Notes: generated by a model from the letters alone, not told the origin. A stretch of 64,000 bases of DNA from Corallococcus sp. NCRR (GCF_026965535.1 NZ_CP114039.1:2480001-2544000), one strand, 5' to 3'. Shown: positions 1 through 8,810, numbered from the stretch's first letter. Translations and numbers: made by a program.

Positions 1-247
1 GCTGGAGCAGCCGGGCCGCATCCTGCTGTTGCCGGAGCTGCGCGAAGGCGACGTGTTCGGGGAAATCTCCCTGCTGTTGGACAAGCCCGTGTCCGCGACG
101 GTGCGCACGAAGACGCCGTGCGTGGTGCTGCGCCTGGAGCGCGCCGCCTTCGAGCGGCACGTCGTGAGCCAGCCCGGCCTCAAGGGCCAGCTCATGCGCA
201 TGGGCACGGAGCGCCTCCAGCAGACCGCGAAGGCGCTCTTCGTCTGA
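1..247 (+). CDS. Cyclic nucleotide-binding-type domain protein, C-terminal end (partial)
   Basis: The reading frame is open from base 2 and ends with TGA at 245-247, so only the last 81 residues are present. They contain the end of a CNMP-binding (cAMP/cGMP receptor-type) jelly roll: EGDVFGEISLL is the phosphate-binding cassette, followed by SATV and a final helix. In cAMP-binding members an Arg normally precedes the SATV stretch (R-S/T-A); here that position is Val, so nucleotide binding is doubtful and the fold may be used only as an oligomerisation or sensory module. No effector domain follows. The rest of the protein lies left of the window, so its overall role cannot be judged. Confidence 0.8.
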   Translation, partial: LEQPGRILLLPELREGDVFGEISLLLDKPVSATVRTKTPCVVLRLERAAFERHVVSQPGLKGQLMRMGTERLQQTAKALFV

Positions 248-251
248 AACT

Positions 252-1544
252 TCAGGCCTCCGCGTCCAGCCGCACGGGGTGCTCGCGCAGCCAGTCCTGC
301 GCGCGGCGGAGGCGGTCCGCGCCGGACGCGCGGCCCTCCTTCTCCAAGAGCTGCCGGTAGGGCTCCAACTGCTCCGGCGTCCACGCGGGCAGGGCCTTCA
401 GGTCCGCGAGCGCCACCATCTCCTCCGCGCTGCGCCCCTTCGCCTCCTGCCGCGCGGTGAGCAGCGCCGCCAGCACCAGCCGCGCGGGCTCGGCCTCGAA
501 GGCGATGGCCGCGTCGGTGAGCCACTCGCGCGTGGGCTCGTCCGCCGCCGGGTCCTTCGCTCCCTCGCGCAGCCGCTCCAGCATGCCTTCGAGGAAGTCC
601 GCGTCCACCGCGCCCTTCACGGCCTTCAAGAGCGCGGAGATGACCTGCCGCCGGCCTTCCGGGTCCTTGGGCTGGGACTTCATCGCGCGCAAGGGCTCCC
701 ACAGCACGACGGTGAGCCACAGCTCCTCCTCCGGGGAGAAGACGGACGGCGTGGCCGGGTCGCGCAGCTTCGTCTCCACCCGCTGCGCGCGCTCCTTCGC
801 CTCGCGCGAGATGCGCTCCACCAGCGCGGGGTCCGCCTGCACGTGCTTCACCAGCGCGTCCAGCTCGCCGGCCTCCGCCTTGCGCAGCGCCTCGGACGCC
901 TCGGGCGTGAGGGCCTCCGGCTCCATGTCCGCGACCAGGGACTCGTACTTGCGCACCACCTCCGCGTGCTTCTGGCTCCACTCGCGGAACTGCACGTCGA
1001 AGACGACGTCCAGCACGGGGTTGTCCTCCGGCCGCACCTTGCCCGTCTTCTTCGCCGCCGTGGCCAGGAGTGCGCCCACGCACAGCGCGCGCCGCTCCTC
1101 CGGCGTGCGGCCGCTCTTCGCCGCCTGCGCGAGCAGCCCCGCGCCCAGCTTCTCCTGGAAGCCGCGCGTGCCCAGCTCCCGCACCACGCCCACGCGCAAG
1201 GCGTTGCGCGCCTGCATCGCGTCCAGGCCTTCTTGCGCGGCCAGCTTCGCGAGCGCCTGGCCCACGTGGTCGCTGAAGGCCTTGTCGTCATAGCGCAGGC
1301 CCGGCTGGGGCCCCGCGGCCTGGAGCAGCACGCCCAGGTGCTCCAGCGCCTGGGACAGGCGGGACACGTCCGCGTCGCCCAGGAGCGACATGGCCGCCTC
1401 CAGGTCCTGCTTCAGCGGGTGGGCGGGGGCGGCGGTGGGAGGCGGCGCGGCTTTCGCGCGGTCCTCGGCGGCATGACAGGCCTTGTACTTCTTCCCGCTG
1501 CCACAGGGGCACGGGTCGTTGCGGCCGGGCTTGGAAGGGCTCAC
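252..1544 (-). CDS. SEC-C zinc-motif protein
   Basis: A 430-residue soluble protein with no signal peptide. Residues 8-24 form a SEC-C motif (C12-P-C14-GSGKKYK-x-C23-H24), the small zinc-binding module found at the end of SecA and in many unrelated proteins. A Pro/Ala-rich linker (about 30-42) leads into a long helical, Glu/Lys/Ala-rich remainder that I cannot assign to a family. The start is GTG at 1544, immediately before the SEC-C motif; no upstream start keeps the frame with a better site. It converges on the preceding gene with only 4 bases between the stops. The role is unknown; SEC-C modules usually mediate protein or nucleic-acid contacts. Confidence 0.8.
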   Translation of the reverse strand: MSPSKPGRNDPCPCGSGKKYKACHAAEDRAKAAPPPTAAPAHPLKQDLEAAMSLLGDADVSRLSQALEHLGVLLQAAGPQPGLRYDDKAFSDHVGQALAKLAAQEGLDAMQARNALRVGVVRELGTRGFQEKLGAGLLAQAAKSGRTPEERRALCVGALLATAAKKTGKVRPEDNPVLDVVFDVQFREWSQKHAEVVRKYESLVADMEPEALTPEASEALRKAEAGELDALVKHVQADPALVERISREAKERAQRVETKLRDPATPSVFSPEEELWLTVVLWEPLRAMKSQPKDPEGRRQVISALLKAVKGAVDADFLEGMLERLREGAKDPAADEPTREWLTDAAIAFEAEPARLVLAALLTARQEAKGRSAEEMVALADLKALPAWTPEQLEPYRQLLEKEGRASGADRLRRAQDWLREHPVRLDAEA

Positions 1545-1565
1545 GGCCCGGCACCGTAAGCGAAA

Positions 1566-1602
1566 GCGCCCGGCCCTTCCATGAACGGAAGGAGCCGGGC
1601 GC
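1566..1602 (-). terminator. Rho-independent terminator of the lipase/FadL operon
   Basis: Arms 1566-1580 and 1587-1602 pair with a single bulged base around a 6-base loop. Read on the minus strand the hairpin is followed by TTTCGCTTA. It lies about 30 bases past the stop of the FadL-family gene and before the SEC-C gene. Confidence 0.75.
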
Positions 1603-1630
1603 CCCGGTGCTTCAGGAAATGCTCAGCCGG

Positions 1631-2821
1631 TTACTGGAGGTTGAAGCCCAGCGTCAGGCCCAGCACGTGCGCGTTGCCGGAGTACGTGCCCGGCATGCCC
1701 GGGGCCGTGCTCTCCTTGTCCGCCAGCGCGACGAACTGGTAGCCCAGGTCCGCGCGGAACGGCTTGAACTGGTAGCCCACGCCCGCGGACACCTTGAAGC
1801 GGTTGGCGTCCGGGAGGTCCGGCGTCAGCGTGCTGTTGGGGCTGGGGGTCGGGTCGTACGTCAGGCCCAGGCGCACCTGCAGCGCGTCCGTCACGCCGTA
1901 CTCACCGCCCAGCGAGTACTTCCACTTCGCACGCCAGCGCTTGGGGATGGGGTTGTCGATTTCAGGGTTCTCGAAGCGGATGGCCAGCTCCGCGAAGGAG
2001 GACCAGTCCACCCAGCTCGCGTCGAACGCCAGCAGCAAGTTGTCCAGCGGCCGGTACGCCAGGCCCGCCGTCACGGTGGACGGCAGGACGACGTCCGCGT
2101 GCGCCTTCTGGTCCGTCAGCCGGCTCTGGAACTCCACCGGGATGTTCTGGAAGTCCGCCTGGCCCTGGAACGCGATGTCGATGGCGCTGCGGTAGTGCAG
2201 GCCCATGTCCAGGTTGTCCAGCACCTTGGCCTGCACGCCGATGTTGAAGCCGGAGCCCCAGTCCGCGCCACCCAGGTGGATGGAGCCTTCGCTGTTCACG
2301 AAGTCCAGGCCACGCGTCAGCTCGATGGTGGCCCGCGCGATGTCCAGACCCGCGCCGAAGCGGAAGCGCGGGTGCAGCTCATACGCGAACGACGGGTTGA
2401 TGTAGTACGTCGCCAGCGAGGACTCGTAGCCGCGGAAGCGGCCGCTGAAGCCCTCCTCCCAGCGGCTGCGCGCGCCGTACGGCGTGAACACGCCCACGCC
2501 GAACGCGGCCTTCTCGAACGGCTTGTAGACGATGAACAGGTGCGGAGGAGGAGACAGCGTGGTGCGCTGCCCTTCCGCCTCCATGCCCGGCCGCTGGAAC
2601 GTGATGCTGGGGAGGATTCCCGTGTCGCCCAGCGTGATGTCCAGCGTCTTCACGCCGACCATGTTCGCCACGTTGTAATAGATGGAGGACGAGTCCTCCA
2701 GCCATGCCGTGGCCGCGCCGCCCGTGCCGGTGGCGCGAGCGCTGTGGGTGTCGACCTGGAAGCCCGCGGCCTGGCTGGTACCGGCCGCCAGAATCGCCAC
2801 GAGGGAGAGTGTCTTTTTCAT
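1631..2821 (-). CDS. FadL/TodX-family outer-membrane transport protein
   Basis: A 396-residue protein with an 18-residue signal peptide ending TSQAA. The mature N-terminus GFQVDTHSARATGTGGAA and the following DSSSIYYN-x-A stretch match the N-terminal hatch of FadL/OmpP1/TodX channels, which bring long-chain fatty acids or other hydrophobic compounds across the outer membrane. The rest alternates short polar and aromatic strands as expected for a beta-barrel and ends in an aromatic-polar strand (LGLTLGFNLQ). It is slightly shorter than E. coli FadL. The RBS GAGAGGAATC precedes ATG 2821. It lies 31 bases downstream of a large lipase-like lipoprotein, with a terminator after it, so the two are probably one transcript: the lipase would release fatty acids and this channel would import them. 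Confidence 0.88.
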   Translation of the reverse strand: MKKTLSLVAILAAGTSQAAGFQVDTHSARATGTGGAATAWLEDSSSIYYNVANMVGVKTLDITLGDTGILPSITFQRPGMEAEGQRTTLSPPPHLFIVYKPFEKAAFGVGVFTPYGARSRWEEGFSGRFRGYESSLATYYINPSFAYELHPRFRFGAGLDIARATIELTRGLDFVNSEGSIHLGGADWGSGFNIGVQAKVLDNLDMGLHYRSAIDIAFQGQADFQNIPVEFQSRLTDQKAHADVVLPSTVTAGLAYRPLDNLLLAFDASWVDWSSFAELAIRFENPEIDNPIPKRWRAKWKYSLGGEYGVTDALQVRLGLTYDPTPSPNSTLTPDLPDANRFKVSAGVGYQFKPFRADLGYQFVALADKESTAPGMPGTYSGNAHVLGLTLGFNLQ

Positions 2822-2852
2822 GGGTGTTTGATTCCTCTCTCAGTGGTTGCCG

Positions 2853-5801
2853 TTACTGCGCGACGGCGCCGGTCTTCAGGAAGCCGATGAGCTGGTCCTG
2901 GGCCGCGTTGCGCACGGACTCGGGGATCTGCGGGTTGTTGAGGAACGCGTGGCGGCCAGCGGGCGGGATGGCGCCGATGACGGCCTCCGGGAACATGTAC
3001 GTCGCCACCGTGCGCGGCGCGTCCGCGCGGTTGGCCGCGTTGATGAGCGCCTGCGTGTTCGCGTTCGGGATGACCTGGTCGCCCTCGATGTACTGGATGA
3101 ACGTGCGGTGCACGGCGGGGTCCTCACCGGCGGCCGGGTTGTTGTCCAGCAGGTACGCGTAGTTGCGCGCGTCCGCCGGGTCCAGGATGGTGTTCGCTAG
3201 GCTGATGAACGTGTCGAACGTCGGGGAGCCCGGGTTCACGCCCGCGGCGGCGAGCGAGCCCAGGAACGCGGTGCGCTGCGCCTCGAAGGCGGGCGCGGTC
3301 AGCAGCACGCCGGCCAGGTTGCCACCGGCCACGTTGAGCACCGAGCGGTGCACGCGCGGGGACACCGCGGTGGACATGGTGCCCATGATGCCGCCGAGGC
3401 TCTGGCCCAGGTAGTCCACCTGGGCCGCGTTCAGGCCGCCCACGGCGTCGGACAGTTCCTTGCTGCCCAGCACGCGCAGGAACTGGCTGAAGTCCACCAC
3501 GTGGTGGCGGAAGTTGTCGCGCGTGGTGAACAGGTTGCCCAGGTTCAGGAAGTTCCAGCCGGAGATGGCCGGGACGCCCTGGGCGTTGCGCAGGAAGTCG
3601 CCGCCCTCGCACTTGTTGTCCGCCATGCACTGGCCCTGGTTGGCGATGTTGGAGCAGTACACCTGGCCGTTGGGCACGCCCTGCGGCAGCGACTCGGCGC
3701 TGCAGTCCGCGCGGGCGGCTTCCGTGCGCGCCACGCAGCGGCCGTAGGACAGGCTGGCCGGGTTGTTCTCACAGCGCTGGGTCTGGGGGTTGGCGCACGC
3801 GGCGTCATCGCCCACCGGGTTCGGCGTGGGGAGCACCGCGGCGGCGCCCACGCAGCTGGTGCGCTCACCGTGGTAGACGGCGTCCATCGCGGCGACCGCG
3901 TAGCCCGCGCCGGTCAGCTTGTTGGCCACGCCGAGCACCGCGGTGCGGTTGCTGGTCAGGCCGTGGCCGAACACCACCACCGGCCAGCCGCCCGTGGGCG
4001 CCTCGGTGGCGGGGGTGAACAGCATGAACGGGTAGCGCGTGGGACGGGGCTCGGTGGGGTTCAGCGTGCCGAAGGGGCCCGTGAGCAGCCACGGCGTGTT
4101 GGCCCGCACCTCGTAGACCGCGCCGACGTTGGTGGACGCGAAGCCGGCACCGGCCATCGCGGACTTCACCTGCGACGTGATGGGGAAGATGGACGTGGGC
4201 GCCGTGGGCGTCCCGTACACGCCGCCCGGCAGCGTGTAGAGCTGCTGCAGGATGGACGTGGTGCTCTGGGTGGTGAACGCCCAGCCCAGCGCGACCTTGG
4301 AGCGCGGCAGGCCGGCCTTGGCCAGCGCGTCGAAGAACGGCTTGTGGGCCGCGCGCACCGGCTCCAGCACCTGCGCCAGCTCGTTCGGCACGGAGGAGAT
4401 GGTGCTCTTGCCGTTGACGAACACCGGGTTGGCCAGGCGCAGCAGCGCGAAGGCCGTGGCCGGAGCGACGTTGCGGCCACGGGTGTCCTTCAGGTCCGTG
4501 GTCAGCACCGCGCCGTACTGGGTGGCGCCATCCAGCGGCGCCTTCGGGACGATCTGCAGCTGCTGCGGGACGTCGACGATGCCCGCCGTGCCCACGCTGG
4601 TGCCGCAGTCACCGGTCTTCTCCACCAGGCAGGGCACCACGTCCGGCTGGGTGCCCTTGTCCAGGTTGGACAGCTTGAAGAACTTCACGCCCGCGGCCAG
4701 CGAGTCCTTGTCCACGCGGGGGGCCGGACCGTCCGCCGCCTCGCGGAACTGGGTGCCGTCCAGCACGCCCTGCGCGTCGCCGTTCTCCGACACGAGCGCG
4801 CCCGTGGTGGAGAAGCCGTCCAGCGTGTTCAGGCCCGTGAACAGGTCCTGCTGCAGGCCCGGCGTCGTGGGGACGGGGAAGTTCAGGTGCGCCGCCGCGG
4901 TGGCCGTGGCCGGCACGCGCAGCAGGTCGTTGGGGAAGGGGATGATGGTGGGGACGCGCGCGTTGCCCGCCAGGTTGATGGTGGCCTCCGGCTGGTCGAC
5001 GATGCTGAAGGTCCAGATGAGGACGATGTCCTCACGCTTGAACCCCTGCGGCGCCAGGGCCTTGTCGAAGACCTGCTTGTAGCCCAGGCGCAGCTGCTCC
5101 AGCTGCAGGGACTTGGCGGTCTGGTCCGCCAGGCGCTTGGCCGGATCCGTCTCCGTGGAGGGGATGAGCTCCGTGGCCGGGCCGCAGTCCGGCGAGGTCA
5201 GGTCCTCGCAGGTGACCAGCGACTTGTCGGAGTTGATGAAGGCCCACGTGGCCGAACCGATGATGGACTGGCCCGAGTTCGTCTTCAGGCCGTTCTCACC
5301 GCCGACCAGCGCCACCGCGTAGCGCGAGCCCTTCGGCCACGCCGGCAGGCCCGTGTTCGGATCCACCGGGGGGATGATGTTGAGGAGGTCCGTGTCCTCG
5401 TTGTACGCGAGCGTCGGCGTCACCGGCTTCGTCGCCAGCGGCGTGCCCGCGTACATGTCGATGAAGATGACCGTCTTCGGGCTCACCGTGCGCGGATCAA
5501 GGTCCTTGATCTTGGTGTTCGCGATGGCGGACGTGGGGAAGCCGTTGAGCGAGTTCAGGTAGTCGCGCGTGAACTCCTGCTCCGCCGCGGACGCCGCCGG
5601 GTTGATGGGCGCGTTCACCCGCTTCGTCTGCGGGTCGATGGTGATGATGGCCAGGTCGTTGGGGGAGGGGACCACGGCGGGAGACGCCGAAGGGTCGAAC
5701 TCCGCGAGGCCGACGTTCAGGTTCGGAGCGTCCTGCGCAATCTCCGGCGTGCAGGCGACGGCTCCCAGGGCCATGGCCCCGAGGAACAACTGTTTCTTCA
5801 T
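2853..5801 (-). CDS. Surface lipase/lysophospholipase-type lipoprotein (VolA-like)
   Basis: 982 residues. The start is ATG 5801: GGAGGGG lies 9 bases upstream and the protein then opens with a lipoprotein signal (MKKQLFLGAMALGAVAC). A long N-terminal region (about 20-600), with repeated AxxLxL strand patterns, resembles the bacterial virulence-factor lipase N-terminal domain. An alpha/beta-hydrolase core follows: GHGLTSN near 612 (oxyanion strand), the nucleophile motif GQSLGG with Ser801, and a late His/Asp region. Between these sits a roughly 90-residue insert with eight cysteines. The arrangement lipoprotein lipase then FadL matches the VolA-FadL pair of Vibrio cholerae, where a surface lysophospholipase liberates fatty acids for uptake. 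The substrate here is inferred, not shown. Confidence 0.82.
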   Translation of the reverse strand: MKKQLFLGAMALGAVACTPEIAQDAPNLNVGLAEFDPSASPAVVPSPNDLAIITIDPQTKRVNAPINPAASAAEQEFTRDYLNSLNGFPTSAIANTKIKDLDPRTVSPKTVIFIDMYAGTPLATKPVTPTLAYNEDTDLLNIIPPVDPNTGLPAWPKGSRYAVALVGGENGLKTNSGQSIIGSATWAFINSDKSLVTCEDLTSPDCGPATELIPSTETDPAKRLADQTAKSLQLEQLRLGYKQVFDKALAPQGFKREDIVLIWTFSIVDQPEATINLAGNARVPTIIPFPNDLLRVPATATAAAHLNFPVPTTPGLQQDLFTGLNTLDGFSTTGALVSENGDAQGVLDGTQFREAADGPAPRVDKDSLAAGVKFFKLSNLDKGTQPDVVPCLVEKTGDCGTSVGTAGIVDVPQQLQIVPKAPLDGATQYGAVLTTDLKDTRGRNVAPATAFALLRLANPVFVNGKSTISSVPNELAQVLEPVRAAHKPFFDALAKAGLPRSKVALGWAFTTQSTTSILQQLYTLPGGVYGTPTAPTSIFPITSQVKSAMAGAGFASTNVGAVYEVRANTPWLLTGPFGTLNPTEPRPTRYPFMLFTPATEAPTGGWPVVVFGHGLTSNRTAVLGVANKLTGAGYAVAAMDAVYHGERTSCVGAAAVLPTPNPVGDDAACANPQTQRCENNPASLSYGRCVARTEAARADCSAESLPQGVPNGQVYCSNIANQGQCMADNKCEGGDFLRNAQGVPAISGWNFLNLGNLFTTRDNFRHHVVDFSQFLRVLGSKELSDAVGGLNAAQVDYLGQSLGGIMGTMSTAVSPRVHRSVLNVAGGNLAGVLLTAPAFEAQRTAFLGSLAAAGVNPGSPTFDTFISLANTILDPADARNYAYLLDNNPAAGEDPAVHRTFIQYIEGDQVIPNANTQALINAANRADAPRTVATYMFPEAVIGAIPPAGRHAFLNNPQIPESVRNAAQDQLIGFLKTGAVAQ

Positions 5802-6000
5802 GGTGGGAATCCCCTCCAGCCCAAGGTGAACTGCTGGAAACAATGCAGTGAGTAGCACGCCGTCCCCCGGTCACAAAGTGAGAGGGATTGACGCGCCGAG
5901 TCAGGCATGGGGCCCGCGCGTGCACGTGAGTGGACGTCTCACGCGGCGTGCGCGGTCGCGAGGGCGTGACGCGCGGAGGAACGCGGATACGCTGCCGTCC

Positions 6001-6537
6001 ATGAAACGACTGCTGACTGTGTTGGCGATGACCGTGGCGATGAGCGCGAGCGCGGAGGAGGCCGGAGGGCTGACGTGGAGCGCGCCGCCGGAGTGGGCCG
6101 CCCAGCCTCCCCGTCCGATGCGCGCCGCGACGTACAAGGTGCCCGCCGCGAAGGGAGACGCGGAAGACGCGGAACTGGCTGTCTTCTACTTCGGGCAGGG
6201 GCAGGGCGGCGCGGTGGACGCGAACGTGAAGCGCTGGGTGGCGCAGTTCCAGAAGCCCGACGGCAAGCCCCTGGAGGACAAGGACGCGAAGACGAAGCAG
6301 GAGAAGGTGAACGGGCTGCCCGTCACCACGGTGGAGGTGAAGGGCACGTACGCGGGCGGCGGTCCCATGATGGGGCCCTCCACGCCCAAGCCGCACTTCA
6401 AGCTGCGCGGCGCCATCGTGGAGGGGCCGGAGGGCGCCCTCTTCTACAAGCTCACCGGGCCGGAGAAGACGGTGAGCGGCGCGGAGAAGGGCTTCCGCAA
6501 GATGGTGGAGTCCGTGAAGCCCGCGCCCAAGAAGTAG
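6001..6537 (+). CDS. Small secreted protein of unknown function
   Basis: 178 residues with an N-terminal signal peptide (MKRLLTVLAMTVAMSASA, cleavage after ASA). The mature part begins GGLTWSAPPEWAAQ and has a mixed alpha/beta pattern with two Gly-rich stretches (FGQGQGG, YAGGGPMMG). This pattern (lead strand W-x-x-P-x-x-W, a later A-x-F-Y-K-x-x-GP) recalls small periplasmic proteins that contain a single DcrB/PsbP-like fold, but I cannot name the family. ATG 6001 was chosen because the signal peptide starts there; the frame is open further upstream. It is divergent from the lipase gene with about 200 bases between the starts. Confidence 0.75.
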   Translation: MKRLLTVLAMTVAMSASAEEAGGLTWSAPPEWAAQPPRPMRAATYKVPAAKGDAEDAELAVFYFGQGQGGAVDANVKRWVAQFQKPDGKPLEDKDAKTKQEKVNGLPVTTVEVKGTYAGGGPMMGPSTPKPHFKLRGAIVEGPEGALFYKLTGPEKTVSGAEKGFRKMVESVKPAPKK

Positions 6538-6660
6538 GGCGGGCAGGCGGATCCGCGGGGGCCCTGGAGAAGCTCCGGGCCCCTTCGCGGGACGTCGGCA
6601 AGCGGATTGCTAAGGCCTCCCGGCACACGGCGCCCGAACGCCGAGCACCGGAGGCCTCAC

Positions 6661-6975
6661 GTGTCGATGTGCCGCAGCCCTGAGTTCCAGAACCTCGTCT
6701 CCCGCGCCATCACCCTGTTCCCGGAGGACACCGTCCTGGGAGCGCTCCAGCAGATGTACCGCCACGGCGTGCACGTGCTGCCGGTGGTGGAGGGGCGTGG
6801 GGGCGACCTGTTGGGCGAGGTGACGGAGGACGAACTGCACCGCGTGGCCCGCCGCCGCCCGCTGGCCCGGCTGGCTGAAATTCTGACCGTGAAGGCGCTG
6901 GCGGTGCCGGAAGAAACGACCGTGGAGACGGCCGCCCCGCTGCGGCTGGCGGCCTCCAGCGGCTGGCTGCACTGA
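6661..6975 (+). CDS. CBS-domain protein, second repeat incomplete
   Basis: 104 residues from GTG 6661, which has GGAGG six bases upstream; Met21 of the longer open frame lies only two codons later. Residues 8-60 form one CBS motif (TLFPEDTVLGALQQMYRHG, then HVLPVVEGRGGDLLGEVTEDEL), the fold that binds adenine nucleotides as a pair. A second motif begins at about 75 (ALAVPEETTVETAAPL) but the protein stops before the HLPVV-type strand, so only one and a half CBS units are present. Either two subunits complete each other or the gene is eroded. No partner gene is adjacent. Confidence 0.72.
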   Translation: MSMCRSPEFQNLVSRAITLFPEDTVLGALQQMYRHGVHVLPVVEGRGGDLLGEVTEDELHRVARRRPLARLAEILTVKALAVPEETTVETAAPLRLAASSGWLH

Positions 6976-7203
6976 AAGGCCCGCGGGTGCCCATCCGGCG
7001 CGGGGGAGGGGAAGCCCTGGGGCCCACCCGTCTGAGCGCTGGTGGACACCCGGCCTTGCCCAAAGGGCTGGCAGCGAACACCTCCTCGTGTGACTGGCGG
7101 CTGTCTGACGACTCGTACTGGCGGGCGGGCTGCAATCCCGGAAGGAGGTCAACAGCCTGTTGGCGGTGCCCCCGGCTTTTCGTCGAGGGCGAGGAGGCGG
7201 GTC

Positions 7204-7893
7204 ATGAAGGCAGTGGCGATCATCCTTGCGGCGGGCAAGGCCCGGCGGATGTCCCACCCCAAGGCGCTCATCGAGCATGAAGGGGGCAAGAGCTTCCTCC
7301 AGTCGCTGGCGTCCACCTTCGGAAAGGCGGGGTGCGGGGTGCTGGGTGTGGTGGGCAGCGACGAGGCCGCGGTGCGCGAGCAGCACCCGAGCCTGGAGCT
7401 GGTGACGAATCCGAACTGGGAGCGCAGCCTGCTCTCGTCGGTGAAGGCCGGGTTGGAGGCGGCCATGGCCGAGGACGCGGACGTGGTGCTGCTGCATCCG
7501 GTGGACATGCCCGCGCTGCGGGTCACCACCGTGAAGTCCATGCTCAAGGACATGGAGCGCGGCGGCTCCGACGGCGTCATGGCGCTCAGGCCGGAGTACG
7601 ACAACGCCACGGGCTGGCCGGTGGTGCTGTCCAAGGGCGCGGCGCGCAAGCTCCTGGAGGCCGAGGGCGAGGACCTGGAGGCGGCGCTCAAGGTCATCAA
7701 CCCGCGCCGCCTGAACGTGAAGGACCCCGGCGTCATCGTGAACATCAACACGCCTGAAATCTACGGGCGCGTCTTCAGCATGGAGCCCAAGCTGGCCCCG
7801 CCGCCCAAGCGGCGCATGAAGCGCGCGGGCGCGTCCAACGGCTCCGGGGCGGAGACCACCCCGGCGTCCTACGCGGCGTCGTCGGAGGAGTAG
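7204..7893 (+). CDS. MobA/MocA-like nucleotidyltransferase
   Basis: 229 residues, cytoplasmic. The N-terminus AIILAAGKARRMSHPKALIE is the nucleotide-binding signature of the NTP-transferase superfamily (consensus LAAG-x-S-x-RMG-x-PK). It is followed by LLHPVDMPALR, the metal-binding D-x-P motif of MobA/MocA/IspD-like enzymes, and a conserved ATGWPVVLS segment. Members transfer CMP or GMP to molybdopterin or activate sugars; no molybdenum cofactor genes are adjacent, so the substrate is open. A basic, Ala/Ser-rich tail (about 195-229) is extra. ATG 7204 follows a GAGGAGGCGG RBS. A strong terminator closes the gene. Confidence 0.82.
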   Translation: MKAVAIILAAGKARRMSHPKALIEHEGGKSFLQSLASTFGKAGCGVLGVVGSDEAAVREQHPSLELVTNPNWERSLLSSVKAGLEAAMAEDADVVLLHPVDMPALRVTTVKSMLKDMERGGSDGVMALRPEYDNATGWPVVLSKGAARKLLEAEGEDLEAALKVINPRRLNVKDPGVIVNINTPEIYGRVFSMEPKLAPPPKRRMKRAGASNGSGAETTPASYAASSEE

Positions 7894-7906
7894 CCCCGGC
7901 GCGAAG

Positions 7907-7949
7907 ACTCCCGGGGCCCGCACGGTGCGCGGCAACCCCGGGAGTTTTT
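7907..7949 (+). terminator. Rho-independent terminator
   Basis: ACTCCCGGGG (7907-7916) pairs perfectly with CCCCGGGAGT (7936-7945) and runs into TTTTT. It lies 14 bases after the stop of the nucleotidyltransferase gene. Confidence 0.88.
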
Positions 7950-7976
7950 ACTTCAGGCTTCCAGGCCTTCGGTTCC

Positions 7977-8810
7977 TCAGAACGACAGGCCCAGGCCCAG
8001 GTAGGGGCCGGTGAAGCTGTCCGCGTGCACCACGCCGTCCAGGTGGCCGCCGTCGCTGAGGTACAGCGTGCGCCAGCCGCCGCGCAGGTTGAGGGCGCCC
8101 AGGTGCAGCGCCAGGCCGGCCTGCATGTCCACCTGGCGGTGCGGGAAGGGCACCACCTGGATGCGCGCCTCCACGTCGAAGGGCGACGGGCCGATGCACG
8201 CCTCCAGCGACGCGGCGAAGCTGGGGCCCACGAAGATGGCGTCCGGCGCGTGCGCGCTGGCGATGCCGGCCTCCATGCGGAAGCGGCCGCGCTCGGTGGA
8301 CCAGGGCGAGATGGTGAGGTGCGCGTCCAGCAGCGTCAGCCGGTCCGTGTCCGGCGAGCCGTCATCCGCCTCCAGGGCGATGCCGCTCACGCGCGCGTCC
8401 ATGCCCCAGCGCTGGCCGTCCAGGGCCATGAAGAGGTCCAGCGCGCCGCCCACGTCGCCAAAGCTGTTGCCCTGGAGGTTCAGGTGCACGAGCGGCGCGG
8501 GCCGGGGCGCGCGCTGGCCGCGGGGCGCCTCCGCGCGAGCGCGGCGGTGGTAGCTGGCCGGGCCCGAGATGAAGAGGACGTCGAACCAGCCGAGGCCCAC
8601 GCCGGACGAGCGCACGCTGGAGCGCACCGGCGCGTCCGAGGCGCGGCCCACCGGCGTGGCGCGGTGCTCGTGCTTGCCGTCCTTGTCGTCGGAGTCCTTG
8701 GCGTCGGAGGTGTTCGGCTTGGAGCGCTTGCCGAAGCGGGCCTCGGCGGGGGCGGACCCCAGCAGGACAGCGACAGCGAGCGCGGCACACAGCGTCTTCC
8801 AGAAGCCCAC
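7977..8810 (-). CDS. Secreted/envelope protein, tandem paralog A
   Basis: 277 residues beginning at GTG 8810 behind GAGGAGGGG. The signal peptide ends SAPAEA, then RFGKRSKPN and a charged, probably disordered stretch to about residue 75. The remaining 190 residues are strand-rich and end in the aromatic pattern GPYLGLGLSF typical of outer-membrane barrels. It shares with the gene immediately upstream the PAEARFGK cleavage region, the D-DGSP-TD motif, the AHAPD-x-x-FVGPS motif, the LALHLGALN-RGG motif and the SF-GPY-G-GL-F end. The pair is therefore a tandem duplication of a lineage-specific envelope protein. Function unknown. Confidence 0.75.
   Translation of the reverse strand: MGFWKTLCAALAVAVLLGSAPAEARFGKRSKPNTSDAKDSDDKDGKHEHRATPVGRASDAPVRSSVRSSGVGLGWFDVLFISGPASYHRRARAEAPRGQRAPRPAPLVHLNLQGNSFGDVGGALDLFMALDGQRWGMDARVSGIALEADDGSPDTDRLTLLDAHLTISPWSTERGRFRMEAGIASAHAPDAIFVGPSFAASLEACIGPSPFDVEARIQVVPFPHRQVDMQAGLALHLGALNLRGGWRTLYLSDGGHLDGVVHADSFTGPYLGLGLSF

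Noticed and set aside
3348-5855. 835-codon open frame on the plus strand
   Set aside because: It is opposite the lipase gene, which has a lipobox and catalytic motif; the plus frame is His/Arg/Gly-rich noise.
5802-6000. Possible TTGACG-type promoter between the lipase and small secreted genes
   Set aside because: No matching -10 element at the correct spacing on either strand.
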